Shown here: positions 36,939-45,257 of the stretch, piece by piece
How the letters are laid out: every line of letters starts with the position of its first letter
Numbering within the stretch: the stretch's first letter is position 1
DNA from: an uncultured Opitutia bacterium
GTDB lineage: Bacteria > Verrucomicrobiota > Verrucomicrobiia > Opitutales > Opitutaceae
Assembly (NCBI GenBank): GCA_903840415.1
Contig: CAIMFY010000030.1
Coordinates: 1 to 52,494 of the forward strand
Direction of reading: 5' to 3'
DNA: 52,494 nucleotides
Position numbers and translations under genes: made by a program
Notes under the pieces: model-generated
Database searches by the model: none
Seen by the model: only the letters and a program-made list of their open reading frames with translations
What the model was told of the DNA's origin: nothing

Positions 36939-38411
36939 TCAGCCCTGCAGATAGGCGTGCAAGGCCGCGGCCATTTTTCCGCCGAAGCCGGGGACGGCGG
37001 AAATTTCTGCGGCGCTGGCGGCGCGCAGTTTTTCGATGCTGCCGAAGTGTTCGAGCAGCGCCACGCGGCGCTTCGGGCCGAGGCCGGGGAAATCGTCGAG
37101 CACACTCTCGCGGATCTTTTTTGATCGGAGATCGGCGTTGTAGGTGTTGGCGAAACGGTGGGCTTCGTCGCGCAGGCGCTGGAGCAATTGCAGGCCGGGG
37201 TGAGTGAGCGGAAGATTCAACGGCGCCCGCTCGTCGGGAAAAATAATCGTCTCGTGTTCTTTCGCGAGGCCGACGAGCGGCGGCGGCATCGCATCGAGCC
37301 CGACAAAAGCCTTCAGTGCCGCGCCGATTTGCCCGCGCCCGCCGTCGATGACGACGAGATCGGGAAATGGTTTTTGCTCTGCGACCAGCCGGCGGTAACG
37401 GCGGCCGACGACTTCTTCCATCGCGCGAAAATCGTCGTTGCCGATGAAACTTTTGATCTGGAAGCGGCGGTAGTTGTCTTTGTCGGGGCGGCCGTCGGTG
37501 AAGCGCACCATCGAGGCGACCACGAACGTGCCTGAGATGTGGGAAATATCGAAACACTCCAGCGTGCGCGGCGGGGCGGCGAGGTGCAGCGCGGTTTGCA
37601 ACTCGCGCAGCGCATCCTCGTCGCCCGCTGGGCGCGTCGGATCGAGGCGCTCGAAATGGCGCGTCTTGCGCAGTGTTTCCTCGAGGGCGAAAACGACATC
37701 GCGCAACTCGGCGGCTTTTTCGAATTCCTGCTTCTGCGCGGCGGCGATCATTTCGTGGCGCAGCGTTCCGAGCCACTCGCGGGATTTGCCTTCGAGAAAT
37801 TCGCAGGCGGCATCGACGCGCGCGCGATAGACTTCCGCCGTGAGGATGTTGACGGCGCCGTAAAGCTCCTCGCGCACGTCGTCGTAGAGCTGCCACGTGC
37901 CGTCGGGCAATTTTTTTGGAAAGGTGTCACCAAGCAGGATGCCGAACTGGCGGCGCATCTGCGCGAGTGTCCGGCGGAGCAGCCCACTGTGCGCGAACGG
38001 CCCGAAATAGCGCGAACGATCGTCCTTCTTGATCCGCGTGAGACGGAAGCGCGGCATGTCCTCGCCCGGATCGACGCGCACGAGGAGGAAGCGCTTGTCG
38101 TCGGTGAAGTCGGTGTTGTAGCGCGGGCGCCACTGCTTGATCAGTTTGCCTTCGAGCAGCAGCGCTTCGGGTTCCGATTTTACCTCGATGGTGTCGAGGT
38201 CGGCGATCATTTCGATCAGCGCGCGGATTTTCGGTTGCGCGATGGTGCGGGCGCGGCCGCGCTGAAAATAAGAGGAGACGCGCTTCTTCAGCGACTTCGC
38301 CTTGCCGACATAAATGATGCGGCCGAGCCGGTCCTTCATGAGGTAAACTCCCGGCTTGTCGGGCAGGCGCCGCACCTTCTCCTTGAGATTTACCGGTTCC
38401 GTCGCTGGCAT
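36939..38411 (-). CDS. uvrC: UvrC, excinuclease ABC subunit C (short form)
   Basis: A 490-residue nucleotide-excision-repair endonuclease that makes the dual incision with UvrB. The GIY-YIG domain is at residues 10-95 (DKPGVYLMKDRLGRIIYVGKA). The UVR motif that binds UvrB is about residues 210-245 (LRHEMIAAAQKQEFEKAAEL). The RNase H-like half follows with its Asp in ECFDISHISG, VVIDGGRGQIGAAL, and His in RDEAHRFANTYN. A C-terminal helix-hairpin-helix (FPGLGPKRRVALLEHFGS) closes the protein. It is about 120 residues shorter than E. coli UvrC, mainly in linkers; all domains are present. It is divergent from cinA. Confidence 0.95.
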   Translation of the reverse strand: MPATEPVNLKEKVRRLPDKPGVYLMKDRLGRIIYVGKAKSLKKRVSSYFQRGRARTIAQPKIRALIEMIADLDTIEVKSEPEALLLEGKLIKQWRPRYNTDFTDDKRFLLVRVDPGEDMPRFRLTRIKKDDRSRYFGPFAHSGLLRRTLAQMRRQFGILLGDTFPKKLPDGTWQLYDDVREELYGAVNILTAEVYRARVDAACEFLEGKSREWLGTLRHEMIAAAQKQEFEKAAELRDVVFALEETLRKTRHFERLDPTRPAGDEDALRELQTALHLAAPPRTLECFDISHISGTFVVASMVRFTDGRPDKDNYRRFQIKSFIGNDDFRAMEEVVGRRYRRLVAEQKPFPDLVVIDGGRGQIGAALKAFVGLDAMPPPLVGLAKEHETIIFPDERAPLNLPLTHPGLQLLQRLRDEAHRFANTYNADLRSKKIRESVLDDFPGLGPKRRVALLEHFGSIEKLRAASAAEISAVPGFGGKMAAALHAYLQG

Positions 38412-38447
38412 TCTGCAAGAATCCGCTTAAAGTCGGGCCTCGCAAGA

Positions 38448-39785
38448 ATGGTTTCTCCTCATAACACGAACGGCACCACGCCCACCAAGCCAGTCGCGCA
38501 CGTGCGCTACGAACTCATCACGCTCGGTGACGAATTGTTGCTCGGACTGACGCCCAACGGCCACCTGACGTTCATCGGCGCGCAACTCGGCCGCCACGGC
38601 GCGCTCCTCACACGCAACGTCACGATCACCGACGAGGCCGACGCCATCGCGGAGCAGTTCCGCGAAAGCTGGACCCGCGCCGACGTCGTCATCACGACCG
38701 GCGGACTCGGCCCGACGTGCGACGACCGCACGCGCGATGCCATCGCCGCCGCACTCGGCCAGAAACTCGTGCGCGATCCGGCGATCGTCCAGCACATCGA
38801 GGATCGGTTCGCGGCGTTTGGTCGCAAGATGACCGACAACAATCTCAAGCAGGCCGACCGTTTCGAGCGCGGTGAAGTTTTGCCGAACGCGAACGGCACT
38901 GCGCCCGGCCTTTGGGTCGAGCAGGACGGCAAGGTGCTCATCATGCTGCCGGGGCCGCCGAACGAGTTGCAGCCGATGTTCACCAACCAAGTCGTGCCGC
39001 AACTCGCCAAGCGCGGCTTGCTGAGCGCGGGCGAGGCCTATGTCCAGTTGCGCACCGCGGGCGTCGGCGAGTCGCTGCTCGAGACGCGACTCCAGCCCGT
39101 CTTCGATCGTTATGGCGAAACCTTGAGCGTGGCATTTTGCGCGCACACCGGGGCGGTGGATTGTCGGCTCAGCTCGCCGAGCGGAAAATTTTCGCACGTC
39201 GAACTCGAGGCCATTGCCGCCGAATGCGCTGCGCTGCTCGGCGAGGATTTCGTTTGCTTCGGACACGATACGCTGGCGCGCATCTGCGCCAACCTGATCC
39301 GGGCGCAGGAAAAACGGATCGCCGTCGCCGAGACCGCGACCGGCGGAAAGCTCGCGCAGGCGTTCACCGAAGTCTGCGGTGCCTGCAAATTTTTCGCTGG
39401 CGGCGTCGTGTGCTGCACCAACGACACGAAGACGCAGCTCCTCGATGTGCCCGAGTCCCTGCTGATTCAACACAGCGCGGTCAGCGAGGAAGCCGCCGTC
39501 GCGATGGCGACCGGCGCCGCCGAAACGTTGGGTGCCGATTTCGCCTTGGCCGTCACCGGGTTTGCGGGCGAAGCGACGGGTCATGGCAGCAATCCGATCG
39601 GCACGATTTTCATCGGGCTGTTTTCGCCCGGTGGCGTGTGGGCGAAAAAACTCAGCTATCCTGGTCCGCGTTCGACCGTGAAAGTGCGCGCGGTCAACGC
39701 CGCGCTCGACTGGCTTCGCCGGGAGTTGCTCCGGTTGCAGCGCGGCGATACGATCACCGACCGCCGTTCGAACGTGATGCGGTGA
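38448..39785 (+). CDS. cinA: CinA-like protein, nicotinamide-nucleotide amidohydrolase
   Basis: A 445-residue two-domain protein; start ATG 38448, divergent from uvrC across 36 bp. Residues 18-190 are the MoCF/CinA N-terminal domain (ELITLGDELLLG, VITTGGLGPTCDDRTRDAI), as in ADP-ribose pyrophosphatase parts of CinA. The C-terminal 160 residues are the CinA deamidase domain (ESLL-type; VAETATGGKLAQAFTEV, VCCTNDTKTQLLDVPESLL, AVTGFAGEATGH). It hydrolyses nicotinamide mononucleotide to nicotinate mononucleotide in NAD recycling. The usual T-G-x-A-G-P motif reads T-G-F-A-G-E here. Confidence 0.92.
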   Translation: MVSPHNTNGTTPTKPVAHVRYELITLGDELLLGLTPNGHLTFIGAQLGRHGALLTRNVTITDEADAIAEQFRESWTRADVVITTGGLGPTCDDRTRDAIAAALGQKLVRDPAIVQHIEDRFAAFGRKMTDNNLKQADRFERGEVLPNANGTAPGLWVEQDGKVLIMLPGPPNELQPMFTNQVVPQLAKRGLLSAGEAYVQLRTAGVGESLLETRLQPVFDRYGETLSVAFCAHTGAVDCRLSSPSGKFSHVELEAIAAECAALLGEDFVCFGHDTLARICANLIRAQEKRIAVAETATGGKLAQAFTEVCGACKFFAGGVVCCTNDTKTQLLDVPESLLIQHSAVSEEAAVAMATGAAETLGADFALAVTGFAGEATGHGSNPIGTIFIGLFSPGGVWAKKLSYPGPRSTVKVRAVNAALDWLRRELLRLQRGDTITDRRSNVMR

Positions 39786-39803
39786 GCGACGGCGCCGCGC
39801 GCG

Positions 39804-40715
39804 TCAGCCGATTAGGTTGCGCAGGGCTGCGAGATATTTTTCCTGCGTTCGCCAGATGACCTCCGCTGGTAGTCGCGGCGCCGGCGGCATTTGGTCCCAT
39901 TTCAAGGCGACGAGATGATCGCGCACGAACTGCTTGTCGTAGCTCGGCGGCGACTGGTTCGGCGCGTAGCTCTCCGCTGGCCAGTAGCGCGACGAATCGG
40001 GCGTGAGGACCTCGTCGATAAGAAAAAGATTTCCCGCCGCGTCGGTGCCGAACTCAAATTTCGTGTCGGCGAGAATCATCCCGGCTGTCTTCGCGCGGTC
40101 GTGGCCGAATTGATAGAGCGCGAGACTGAGCGCCTTCACCTTTTCATAAAGCACCGGGCCAATGATCGCGGCGCCCTGCGCATCGTCGATCGGTTCGTCG
40201 TGCTGACCTTTAGGCGCTTTGGTCGTCGGCGTAAAAATCGGCGAGGCGAGCCGATCGGCCTGGCGCAGGCCAGGCGGAAGTATGATGCCGCAGACCGCGC
40301 CGGTTTTTTGGTAGGAATTCCAACCGCTGCCGATTAAGTAGCCCCGCGCGACGCATTCAATCGTGAGCGGATTGAGTTTCCGCACGATCATGCTGCGGAG
40401 TTGGAGATCGCGGTTCGTGATGCCGCGGCGTGCGAACTCACCGGCTTGATTTGGCAACAGATGATTCTGAATGATCCCGCTCGTCTGCGCGAACCACCAG
40501 TGGCTCATCTGCGTGAGGATCGCACCCTTGCCCGGGATGCCGTCGGGCAAAATCACATCAAACGCCGACAACCGATCCGTCGCGACGAGCAGCAAGGCGT
40601 CACCGAGATCGTAGATTTCGCGGACTTTGCCGGAGGCGATTTTCGGGAAAGGAAGCCCGTCGATGGTGGTGACGGCTTGGCGGGGGAGAGCGGCGGCGAT
40701 TTCGGCGAACGTCAT
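39804..40715 (-). CDS. purC: PurC, SAICAR synthase
   Basis: A 303-residue phosphoribosylaminoimidazole-succinocarboxamide synthase of purine biosynthesis. Start at 40715 (MTFAEIAAALPRQAV); longer in-frame extension toward the tRNA is not protein-like. Family motifs: SGKVREIYDLGDALLLVATD, RLSAFDVILPDGIPGKG, the ECVARGYLIGSGW block and TKFEFGTDAAGNLFLIDEVLTPDSSR. Length fits the family's longer form (about 300 residues, as in fungi and many bacteria). It is convergent with cinA (18 bp). This is the last clear housekeeping gene before the accessory island. Confidence 0.96.
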   Translation of the reverse strand: MTFAEIAAALPRQAVTTIDGLPFPKIASGKVREIYDLGDALLLVATDRLSAFDVILPDGIPGKGAILTQMSHWWFAQTSGIIQNHLLPNQAGEFARRGITNRDLQLRSMIVRKLNPLTIECVARGYLIGSGWNSYQKTGAVCGIILPPGLRQADRLASPIFTPTTKAPKGQHDEPIDDAQGAAIIGPVLYEKVKALSLALYQFGHDRAKTAGMILADTKFEFGTDAAGNLFLIDEVLTPDSSRYWPAESYAPNQSPPSYDKQFVRDHLVALKWDQMPPAPRLPAEVIWRTQEKYLAALRNLIG

Positions 40716-40831
40716 AGCTTTTGTTTGCAGACAAAAAGACGGCGCGGCGAAACGTTTTTCGCCGATGACACGCAGCAAAAATTCCCTTGCTTGGGCAGGG
40801 CTGCGTCGTAGCGTGCCCGGCTCCGCGGTTA

Positions 40832-40908
40832 GTCCCCATCGTCTAGCCCGGTTAGGACACCACCCTTTCACGGTGAGAACCGGGGTTCGAATCCCCGTGG
40901 GGACGCCA
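40832..40908 (+). tRNA. tRNA-Glu (anticodon TTC)
   Basis: Acceptor GTCCCCA pairs with TGGGGAC; D-arm TCTAGCCCGGTTAGGA; anticodon loop CTTTCAC with TTC at the centre; T-arm CCGGGGTTCGAATCCCCG; discriminator G at 40905 and encoded CCA at 40906-40908. The accessory island starts directly 3' of it, as tRNA 3' ends are common integration sites, though no second copy of the 3' end is visible in the window. Confidence 0.97.
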
Positions 40909-40916
40909 ATTTCTAA

Positions 40917-40946
40917 AGGCCCGTAGCTCTAGCGAGTTACGGGCCT
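40917..40946 (+). terminator. Terminator hairpin after tRNA-Glu
   Basis: AGGCCCGTAGCTC, loop TAGC, GAGTTACGGGCCT: a 13-bp stem with one mismatch, starting 8 bp after the tRNA CCA, followed by CTTCGTTGTTGG rather than a pure U-run. Confidence 0.7.
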
Positions 40947-41051
40947 CTTCGTTGTTGGTGACCTTGGAATAAGAATAGGGGTAAGAATAGATTCGTCAAG
41001 ACACGCCGACGTTTAGCGATGACGTGGAGTGAGGTGCCGGACCCCGTGCCA

Positions 41052-41504
41052 TCACAGGTGGCCGGCCTCCCTGAAGGAGAAAAATCCGCGTCCTAATGGG
41101 TCAGATTTCACATCACCGACGATGACGTGATCGACCAATTCGATTTGGAGAATCTTGGCGGCTTCACGCAGCGTGCGGGTCACGCGGATGTCGGCTTGGC
41201 TGGGTGCCGGATCGCCGCTGGGGTGGTTATGCGCTACGATCAGCGCGGACGCGCTTGCCAGGATGGCTCCCCGGAAAACTTCGCGTGGGGCTACGACCGT
41301 CGAGTCCACCGTTCCCAGCGTGATCAGATGGCGACCCAAAGGGTGATTCTTGCGGTCAAGATAGACGCAGTAGAAGGCTTCCTGCATCGGGTTTTCCTCA
41401 AAGGCGGAGCGGAGGTAATCCGCGATGCTGGCGGGAGTGTTAAGGCGAATTTCGTCGCCGAGGGAAACGAGGGAATAAACCAGTTTGGCTTCATATACGC
41501 GCAT
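41052..41504 (-). CDS. RadC-type JAB-domain protein
   Basis: A 150-residue MPN/JAB metalloprotein of the RadC family without the N-terminal helix-hairpin-helix of chromosomal RadC. Metal-binding motif HNHPSGDPAPSQAD (His-x-His ... Asp) is intact, followed by VDHVIVGD. The short form is typical of mobile islands and plasmids, where RadC-like proteins sit with DUF932 and anti-restriction genes. Function unproven. It lies 143 bp from the tRNA terminator. Confidence 0.93.
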   Translation of the reverse strand: MRVYEAKLVYSLVSLGDEIRLNTPASIADYLRSAFEENPMQEAFYCVYLDRKNHPLGRHLITLGTVDSTVVAPREVFRGAILASASALIVAHNHPSGDPAPSQADIRVTRTLREAAKILQIELVDHVIVGDVKSDPLGRGFFSFREAGHL

Positions 41505-41846
41505 GGTGAGCGCTCGCGCGAGCTGCGGAACCCTTACTCAACTTCGTGTTGAGTGATTGCGGGTGCTGCCCGATTGAGCGCCGGCTCGGGATGGGCGAAA
41601 AGTCAAAGCGCTGGATGGAGCGCCGAGGCGGCGGATTTATCCGCAACGAGGGGGAAGCGGAATGTTTGCGCGTGGTGGAGATCGCGCAGCGATACGACCT
41701 TGACCGCCCATAAAATAGGGCGCTACGGACGGGGCAGAGCTAAAAGAAATCGAGCGAAGCGAGCATCGGATCGGGCTTCATCGCAGCGCCAGCGGTGAAT
41801 CGTTTCTTGTTCACATGATTCCCGTTCACGGCTGAAATTCCGGCTC
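41505..41846. other. ORF-poor spacer with a perfect short hairpin
   Basis: About 340 bp with no convincing gene. ACTCAAC, loop TTCGT, GTTGAGT (41536-41554) is a 7-bp perfect stem just upstream of the radC start, possibly a protein-binding palindrome or a transcript hairpin. Frames here lack motifs. Confidence 0.4.
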
Positions 41847-42134
41847 GTGGACAACCGCAAGCACCTCGAACCCTCCGGCCCGTTTGCGGGCCTCTGGGTC
41901 AGGACGGCGCGAGCGCTGCGCAACGCCGGCTACAAGAGCCGAGGGAAAGTCCGGGCCGACATTCAGTGCGGCGCTCTGCATCCTTACATTTCGATTTTCG
42001 ACTACGGCAGAAAGGCTGATGCGGAAGTCCGGGCCTGGCTCGGCTTGAAGAGCTGGGGCGAAAGTTGGGGAAAAACGCCACTCATCGTGAGTCGCAAGGG
42101 TTCAGTCAAAAACGAAGTCGGTCGCGGTCGTTGA
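41847..42134 (+). CDS. Small hypothetical protein, unrecognised
   Basis: A 95-residue frame from GTG 41847. Residues 20-70 (RALRNAGYKSRGKVRADIQ, then HPYISIFDYGRKADAEVRAW) look like a folded basic protein and the frame closes before the convergent regulator. No ribosome-binding site or family is recognised. Call rests on coding-like composition only. Confidence 0.35.
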   Translation: MDNRKHLEPSGPFAGLWVRTARALRNAGYKSRGKVRADIQCGALHPYISIFDYGRKADAEVRAWLGLKSWGESWGKTPLIVSRKGSVKNEVGRGR

Positions 42135-42177
42135 TTGTGGACGCGCACATGTTGCAACGAACGAGCGCGCGCCCGAG

Positions 42178-42954
42178 TCAGGTTATTGTCACCTGCACGC
42201 TGCTCTTGATGAGACCCTGCGCAATGGCGTAGTGGGTGAGATCCGCTGTCTCGTGGACGTTAAGCTTGCCCATCGCGCTCTGCCGGTGCTTTCCAACCGT
42301 TTTGACGGTGATGCCGAGGGCCGCAGCGACTTGCTTGTCGGCCCTTCCTTCCGCCACGAGCTGAACCACCTTCGTCTCGCGCGACGTGAGGCGCACGCCG
42401 TTGGGCTTGAGCAAACCGTCATGGTTGCGCGCCCAGTGTTTGCCATTGGTCATGCGTTTGGCGATGGTCGGGCTAAAGAACCGATGGCCATTGACCACTT
42501 CGTGGATCGCCTTGGTGAGATATTCTGCCGACGTTTGCTTCTCCAGAAACCCCACCGCGCCGACCGTGGTCATGCACTCGATATACTCGTCGTCACTGTG
42601 CGCTGAAAGAATGAGCACTTTGGCCTCGGGGTTGGCGGATAGAATTTGCCGCGTCGCCTGGAGGCCATTGAGCACCGGCATCGCGATGTCCATGAGGATG
42701 ACATCGGGGCGAAGGGTCTGCGCCTTCTTCACCGCCTCCTGCCCATTCTCAGCCTGCCCGACTACTTTGAAATGGCCGTCAGTTTCCAACAACGTGCAGA
42801 GGCCCCGGCGCACGACTGCGTGGTCGTCTGCCAGCAAGATCGTGATTTTTTCAGTCGGTTCATGCGCCGCGTCGCGGACAAAACGGGATTGTCCACGCGG
42901 TCGCTGGGAACTTGGAGCTTGGGGCTTGGGGCTTGGGGCTTGGGGCGTAATCAC
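42178..42954 (-). CDS. NarL/FixJ (LuxR)-type response regulator
   Basis: A 258-residue regulator. Residues 34-155 are a receiver domain (ITILLADDHAVVRRGL, phosphoacceptor Asp89 in VILMDIAMP, LILSAHSDDEYI, LEKQTSAEYLTKAI). Residues 195-250 are a LuxR helix-turn-helix (LTSRETKVVQLVAEGRADKQ, VKTVGKHRQSAMGKL). The only available start is GTG 42954, inside a 7-bp repeat tract, giving an odd Pro-rich leader PQAPSPKPQAPSS; no ATG exists before the receiver core. No cognate histidine kinase lies in the window. Confidence 0.9.
   Translation of the reverse strand: MITPQAPSPKPQAPSSQRPRGQSRFVRDAAHEPTEKITILLADDHAVVRRGLCTLLETDGHFKVVGQAENGQEAVKKAQTLRPDVILMDIAMPVLNGLQATRQILSANPEAKVLILSAHSDDEYIECMTTVGAVGFLEKQTSAEYLTKAIHEVVNGHRFFSPTIAKRMTNGKHWARNHDGLLKPNGVRLTSRETKVVQLVAEGRADKQVAAALGITVKTVGKHRQSAMGKLNVHETADLTHYAIAQGLIKSSVQVTIT
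42914..42948. repeat. Tandem 7-bp repeat, five units (GGGGCTT type)
   Basis: GGAGCTT, then GGGGCTT three times, then GGGGCGT. It encodes the Pro-rich start of the regulator on the minus strand. Seven is not a multiple of three, so a change in copy number would shift the frame between the GTG start and the receiver domain. Confidence 0.85.
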
Positions 42955-43080
42955 TTGGAGAAAATTGATTTGAGAGCGATTTAACGGATTTTATCCTGAA
43001 ATAGCCATACGGTAATCCCCTACCATCGGGCATTCCGAGGTTCGCCTCCTCCGAAGATCGGATGCGTGAGGACAGAAAAA

Positions 43081-43102
43081 AGCCCACTCGTGAGAGTGGG
43101 CT
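43081..43102 (-). terminator. Rho-independent terminator after the 70-residue gene
   Basis: Read on the minus strand: AGCCCACTC, loop TCAC, GAGTGGGCT, then TTTTTTCTGTCC. A perfect 9-bp GC-rich stem with a 6-U tract, 37 bp after the small gene's stop. Confidence 0.88.
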
Positions 43103-43138
43103 GAAATTTCCGGGAGGCCGTTTCGCGCAGGGTTTTTG

Positions 43139-43351
43139 TTATTTCGTGAGGGCCTTCATGCGGGCGTTGAGGACTTTGATGTCCACTTCGGTGCCGGTCA
43201 CCGTAGCCCGTGCTTTGGCCAGTCGCACTTCCGCCTGAAGCAGTTCGCGTTTGAGCTGGGAGAGTTCCTCGGGATTGACGAGAGGACGGGACACTCGCGC
43301 CGAGCTGGTCGAGCGGTCGGCCGCCGGAATTTCTAGAGTTGAGTTGTTCAT
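43139..43351 (-). CDS. Small 70-residue hypothetical protein with coiled coil
   Basis: Starts at ATG 43351 (MNNSTLEIPAADRSTSSARV); residues 28-65 (ELSQLKRELLQAEVRLAKAR) predict a charged coiled coil. It lies 188 bp downstream of the DUF932 gene on the same strand and has its own terminator, so it is likely real. I do not recognise a family. Confidence 0.6.
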   Translation of the reverse strand: MNNSTLEIPAADRSTSSARVSRPLVNPEELSQLKRELLQAEVRLAKARATVTGTEVDIKVLNARMKALTK

Positions 43352-43506
43352 GATGCTTTTGAACCGGCATGGCCGGCGGATTTGTTGACGTTTTTGAAGA
43401 GCGTCGGTCAGCCCACGCTGGCCGGCATAAGGGAGTGAAGGGAGCGCGCCGCGCATTGCAGCGGCGCGCCCCTACCGGAAACGCGGGAGGTCACCCACCG
43501 AAAAAA

Positions 43507-43532
43507 GGGGAGCGGCCAACGAGCCGCCCCCC
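43507..43532 (-). terminator. Rho-independent terminator after the DUF932 gene
   Basis: On the minus strand: GGGGGGCGGC, loop TCGTTG, GCCGCTCCCC, then TTTTTT. It begins 7 bp after the DUF932 stop; one G-T pair in the stem. Confidence 0.85.
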
Positions 43533-43539
43533 GGTGTGC

Positions 43540-44385
43540 TCAGTTGTTGGCGAACTCGCTCGCGAGCGTCCAAAGCGCCTTGTTTAATTTTTGGCCCTCG
43601 TTGAGGCCGCCCACGGGACGCGTGCGGTTGCGCCGAATGCCCATGCCCTCGGTGTAACCGAGGTAACGGTCGCCGCCGCGAACCAAGTGCTCCTGAACCA
43701 CGTTGAACGTCGTCCAGAGATCGACGCCGGCATCGCCGTAGCGCACCGGCGTCAGCAACTTCTCAGGGCTGAGAAGCTTCATCACCGGCTGGTCGGCATC
43801 CCAACGGAGCGCCGCCGCCCGCCGGGCAAACTCAACCCGTGTCGCCTGCGGGAGCTGCACGGCCTGCCACTTGGCGACGGCCTCCAGTGCGCGGGGAGTA
43901 TTCTCGGCCACGGACTGCGCGGCCTTCGTGAACGCCTCGGCGGAAATGTCCACGTGCCGGATGGACACATGGGCGAAATCCGCGTCGGCCACGGTCAAGC
44001 CGTTGCGGCAAACCAAGCGGTAGAGTCCCGCATCAATCCGGTAAGCGCGGCTGCCGTCGTGCGCGTTTTGCAGAACCATTTCGGCGCGGGTGCTCCCCAC
44101 GTCGAACGATCCCGCTTCAAGGTCAGCGCGGCGGGTGAAACGAATTTCGTGCATCTGGAAACCGACGCGCGACTCCAACCGCACGCGTTGTTCAGAGGCT
44201 TTGACGGGCTCCCAACCTTCGGCACTGAGCAGGGCAACGACCTGCTCCGTGGAAACGAACGTGTAGCGGGAGGAAACGCCGGGCCGGGCGTGGTCGGCGA
44301 AAACCGACGGAGCGCAGCGGCGGAGATCATCGGAAGAAAGCGCTTTGAAGGCGCGAGCGGGCGAAACGAGGACGGATGTGTTCAT
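43540..44385 (-). CDS. DUF932 (phage/plasmid-like) protein
   Basis: A 281-residue cytoplasmic protein of the DUF932 family found on plasmids, phages and integrative elements. Recognisable blocks: YTFVSTEQVVALLSAEGWEP, EIRFTRRADLEAGSFDVGST, YRLVCRNGLTVADADFAHVS, and the C-terminal LWTTFNVVQEHLVRGGDRYL with NRTRPVGGLNEGQKLNKALW. Its function is unknown; the family's presence supports the mobile nature of this island. A clean terminator follows. Confidence 0.92.
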   Translation of the reverse strand: MNTSVLVSPARAFKALSSDDLRRCAPSVFADHARPGVSSRYTFVSTEQVVALLSAEGWEPVKASEQRVRLESRVGFQMHEIRFTRRADLEAGSFDVGSTRAEMVLQNAHDGSRAYRIDAGLYRLVCRNGLTVADADFAHVSIRHVDISAEAFTKAAQSVAENTPRALEAVAKWQAVQLPQATRVEFARRAAALRWDADQPVMKLLSPEKLLTPVRYGDAGVDLWTTFNVVQEHLVRGGDRYLGYTEGMGIRRNRTRPVGGLNEGQKLNKALWTLASEFANN

Positions 44386-45257
44386 GACTTTGGTGGGCTA
44401 ATCAGCGCCCCAACGAGGGCGCAGGTGTAGCGGGCCGCGCTACGCGGACCCCACCCGAGCCGAACCGAAAAATCGGCCGCCCCGGGGGGATGCCGGAGCC
44501 CAGCACCGTCAGCGCAAGGTGGAGCGCAGCGTAGCGAGCAATACCTTGAGGCGCGGACAGGCGGAGGCGCTCGCGCCGACGACTGCCAGCCGGCGCAGGT
44601 GCTATAATCAGGCAGCCCTCTGGGTGTGGCTTTGCTCACTGCGGATGCGCGAGCGGTGCAACGAGAGCGAGCATCAGAAGCCCAGCGGCGTCTGAGCGTA
44701 TCCGAAACGCGGAGGGCGCAGCCCGGCTGACCTTGCCCTTTTCAAAGGAGCGAGAGCGCTCGGCGCGCAGGCGCGGGAGCGGAGTGCAGACGACGGCCGT
44801 GAGTGGAGGAAGGAGTCGGCGAAGGTGGTAGCGCGGCAAGGCCGCCGGTGTCGCGACCGGAGCCCGCGACGGGGAGCGATCCTGGCGAATGGTCGCGCTC
44901 GGGCGACGAATCGCCAGAGACGGCCGATAGCGCGTGAACCAAGCCGTCTCCGACCGCAGCGAACGGACGGAGGCGGAATCGGAGCGGGAGCGCCGGAGTG
45001 CCGAGCGCGGAAGTGAGAGCTGGAAGAATTCCGGCGCCAGCCGGCATCGGGGCGTTGCGGGGTGTCCCCGCTAGAATGGGGAGGGCGAGACGCAGGCTCG
45101 AACGCGGGGAAAGACTTTTCCCCGGAAAAAGAGATTGGCGAACCGCTCGCTCCTGGCCCGCTCACGACGAAACGCGTAACAGACAACTTAGAAGACTGCA
45201 TCGCGGGGAAAAATCATTGGTGTAATCAAGGCGCGGGTGTAATGCGCTGTTCCCCCT
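44386..45257. other. 870-bp GC-rich, ORF-poor region, possible structured RNA or cis-acting region
   Basis: Between the divergent DUF932 and DUF2971 genes. Open frames exist on both strands but are Arg/Pro/Ser-rich shadows without motifs. The plus strand is purine-rich with many short inverted elements (for example GCGAGAGCGCTCG, and CGGGGAAAGAC/TTTTCCCCG at 45105-45124). A TATAAT box lies at 44603-44608 without a well-spaced -35. The region is too long for promoters alone. Confidence 0.45.

Noticed and set aside
37539-38447. Upstream extension of the cinA frame by 303 codons
   Set aside because: It is the antisense shadow of uvrC; CinA homology starts after ATG 38448.
44674-45201. Minus-strand 175-codon frame in the GC-rich block
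   Set aside because: Ser/Arg/Pro-rich, no motif, several frames equally open as expected for GC-rich non-coding DNA.
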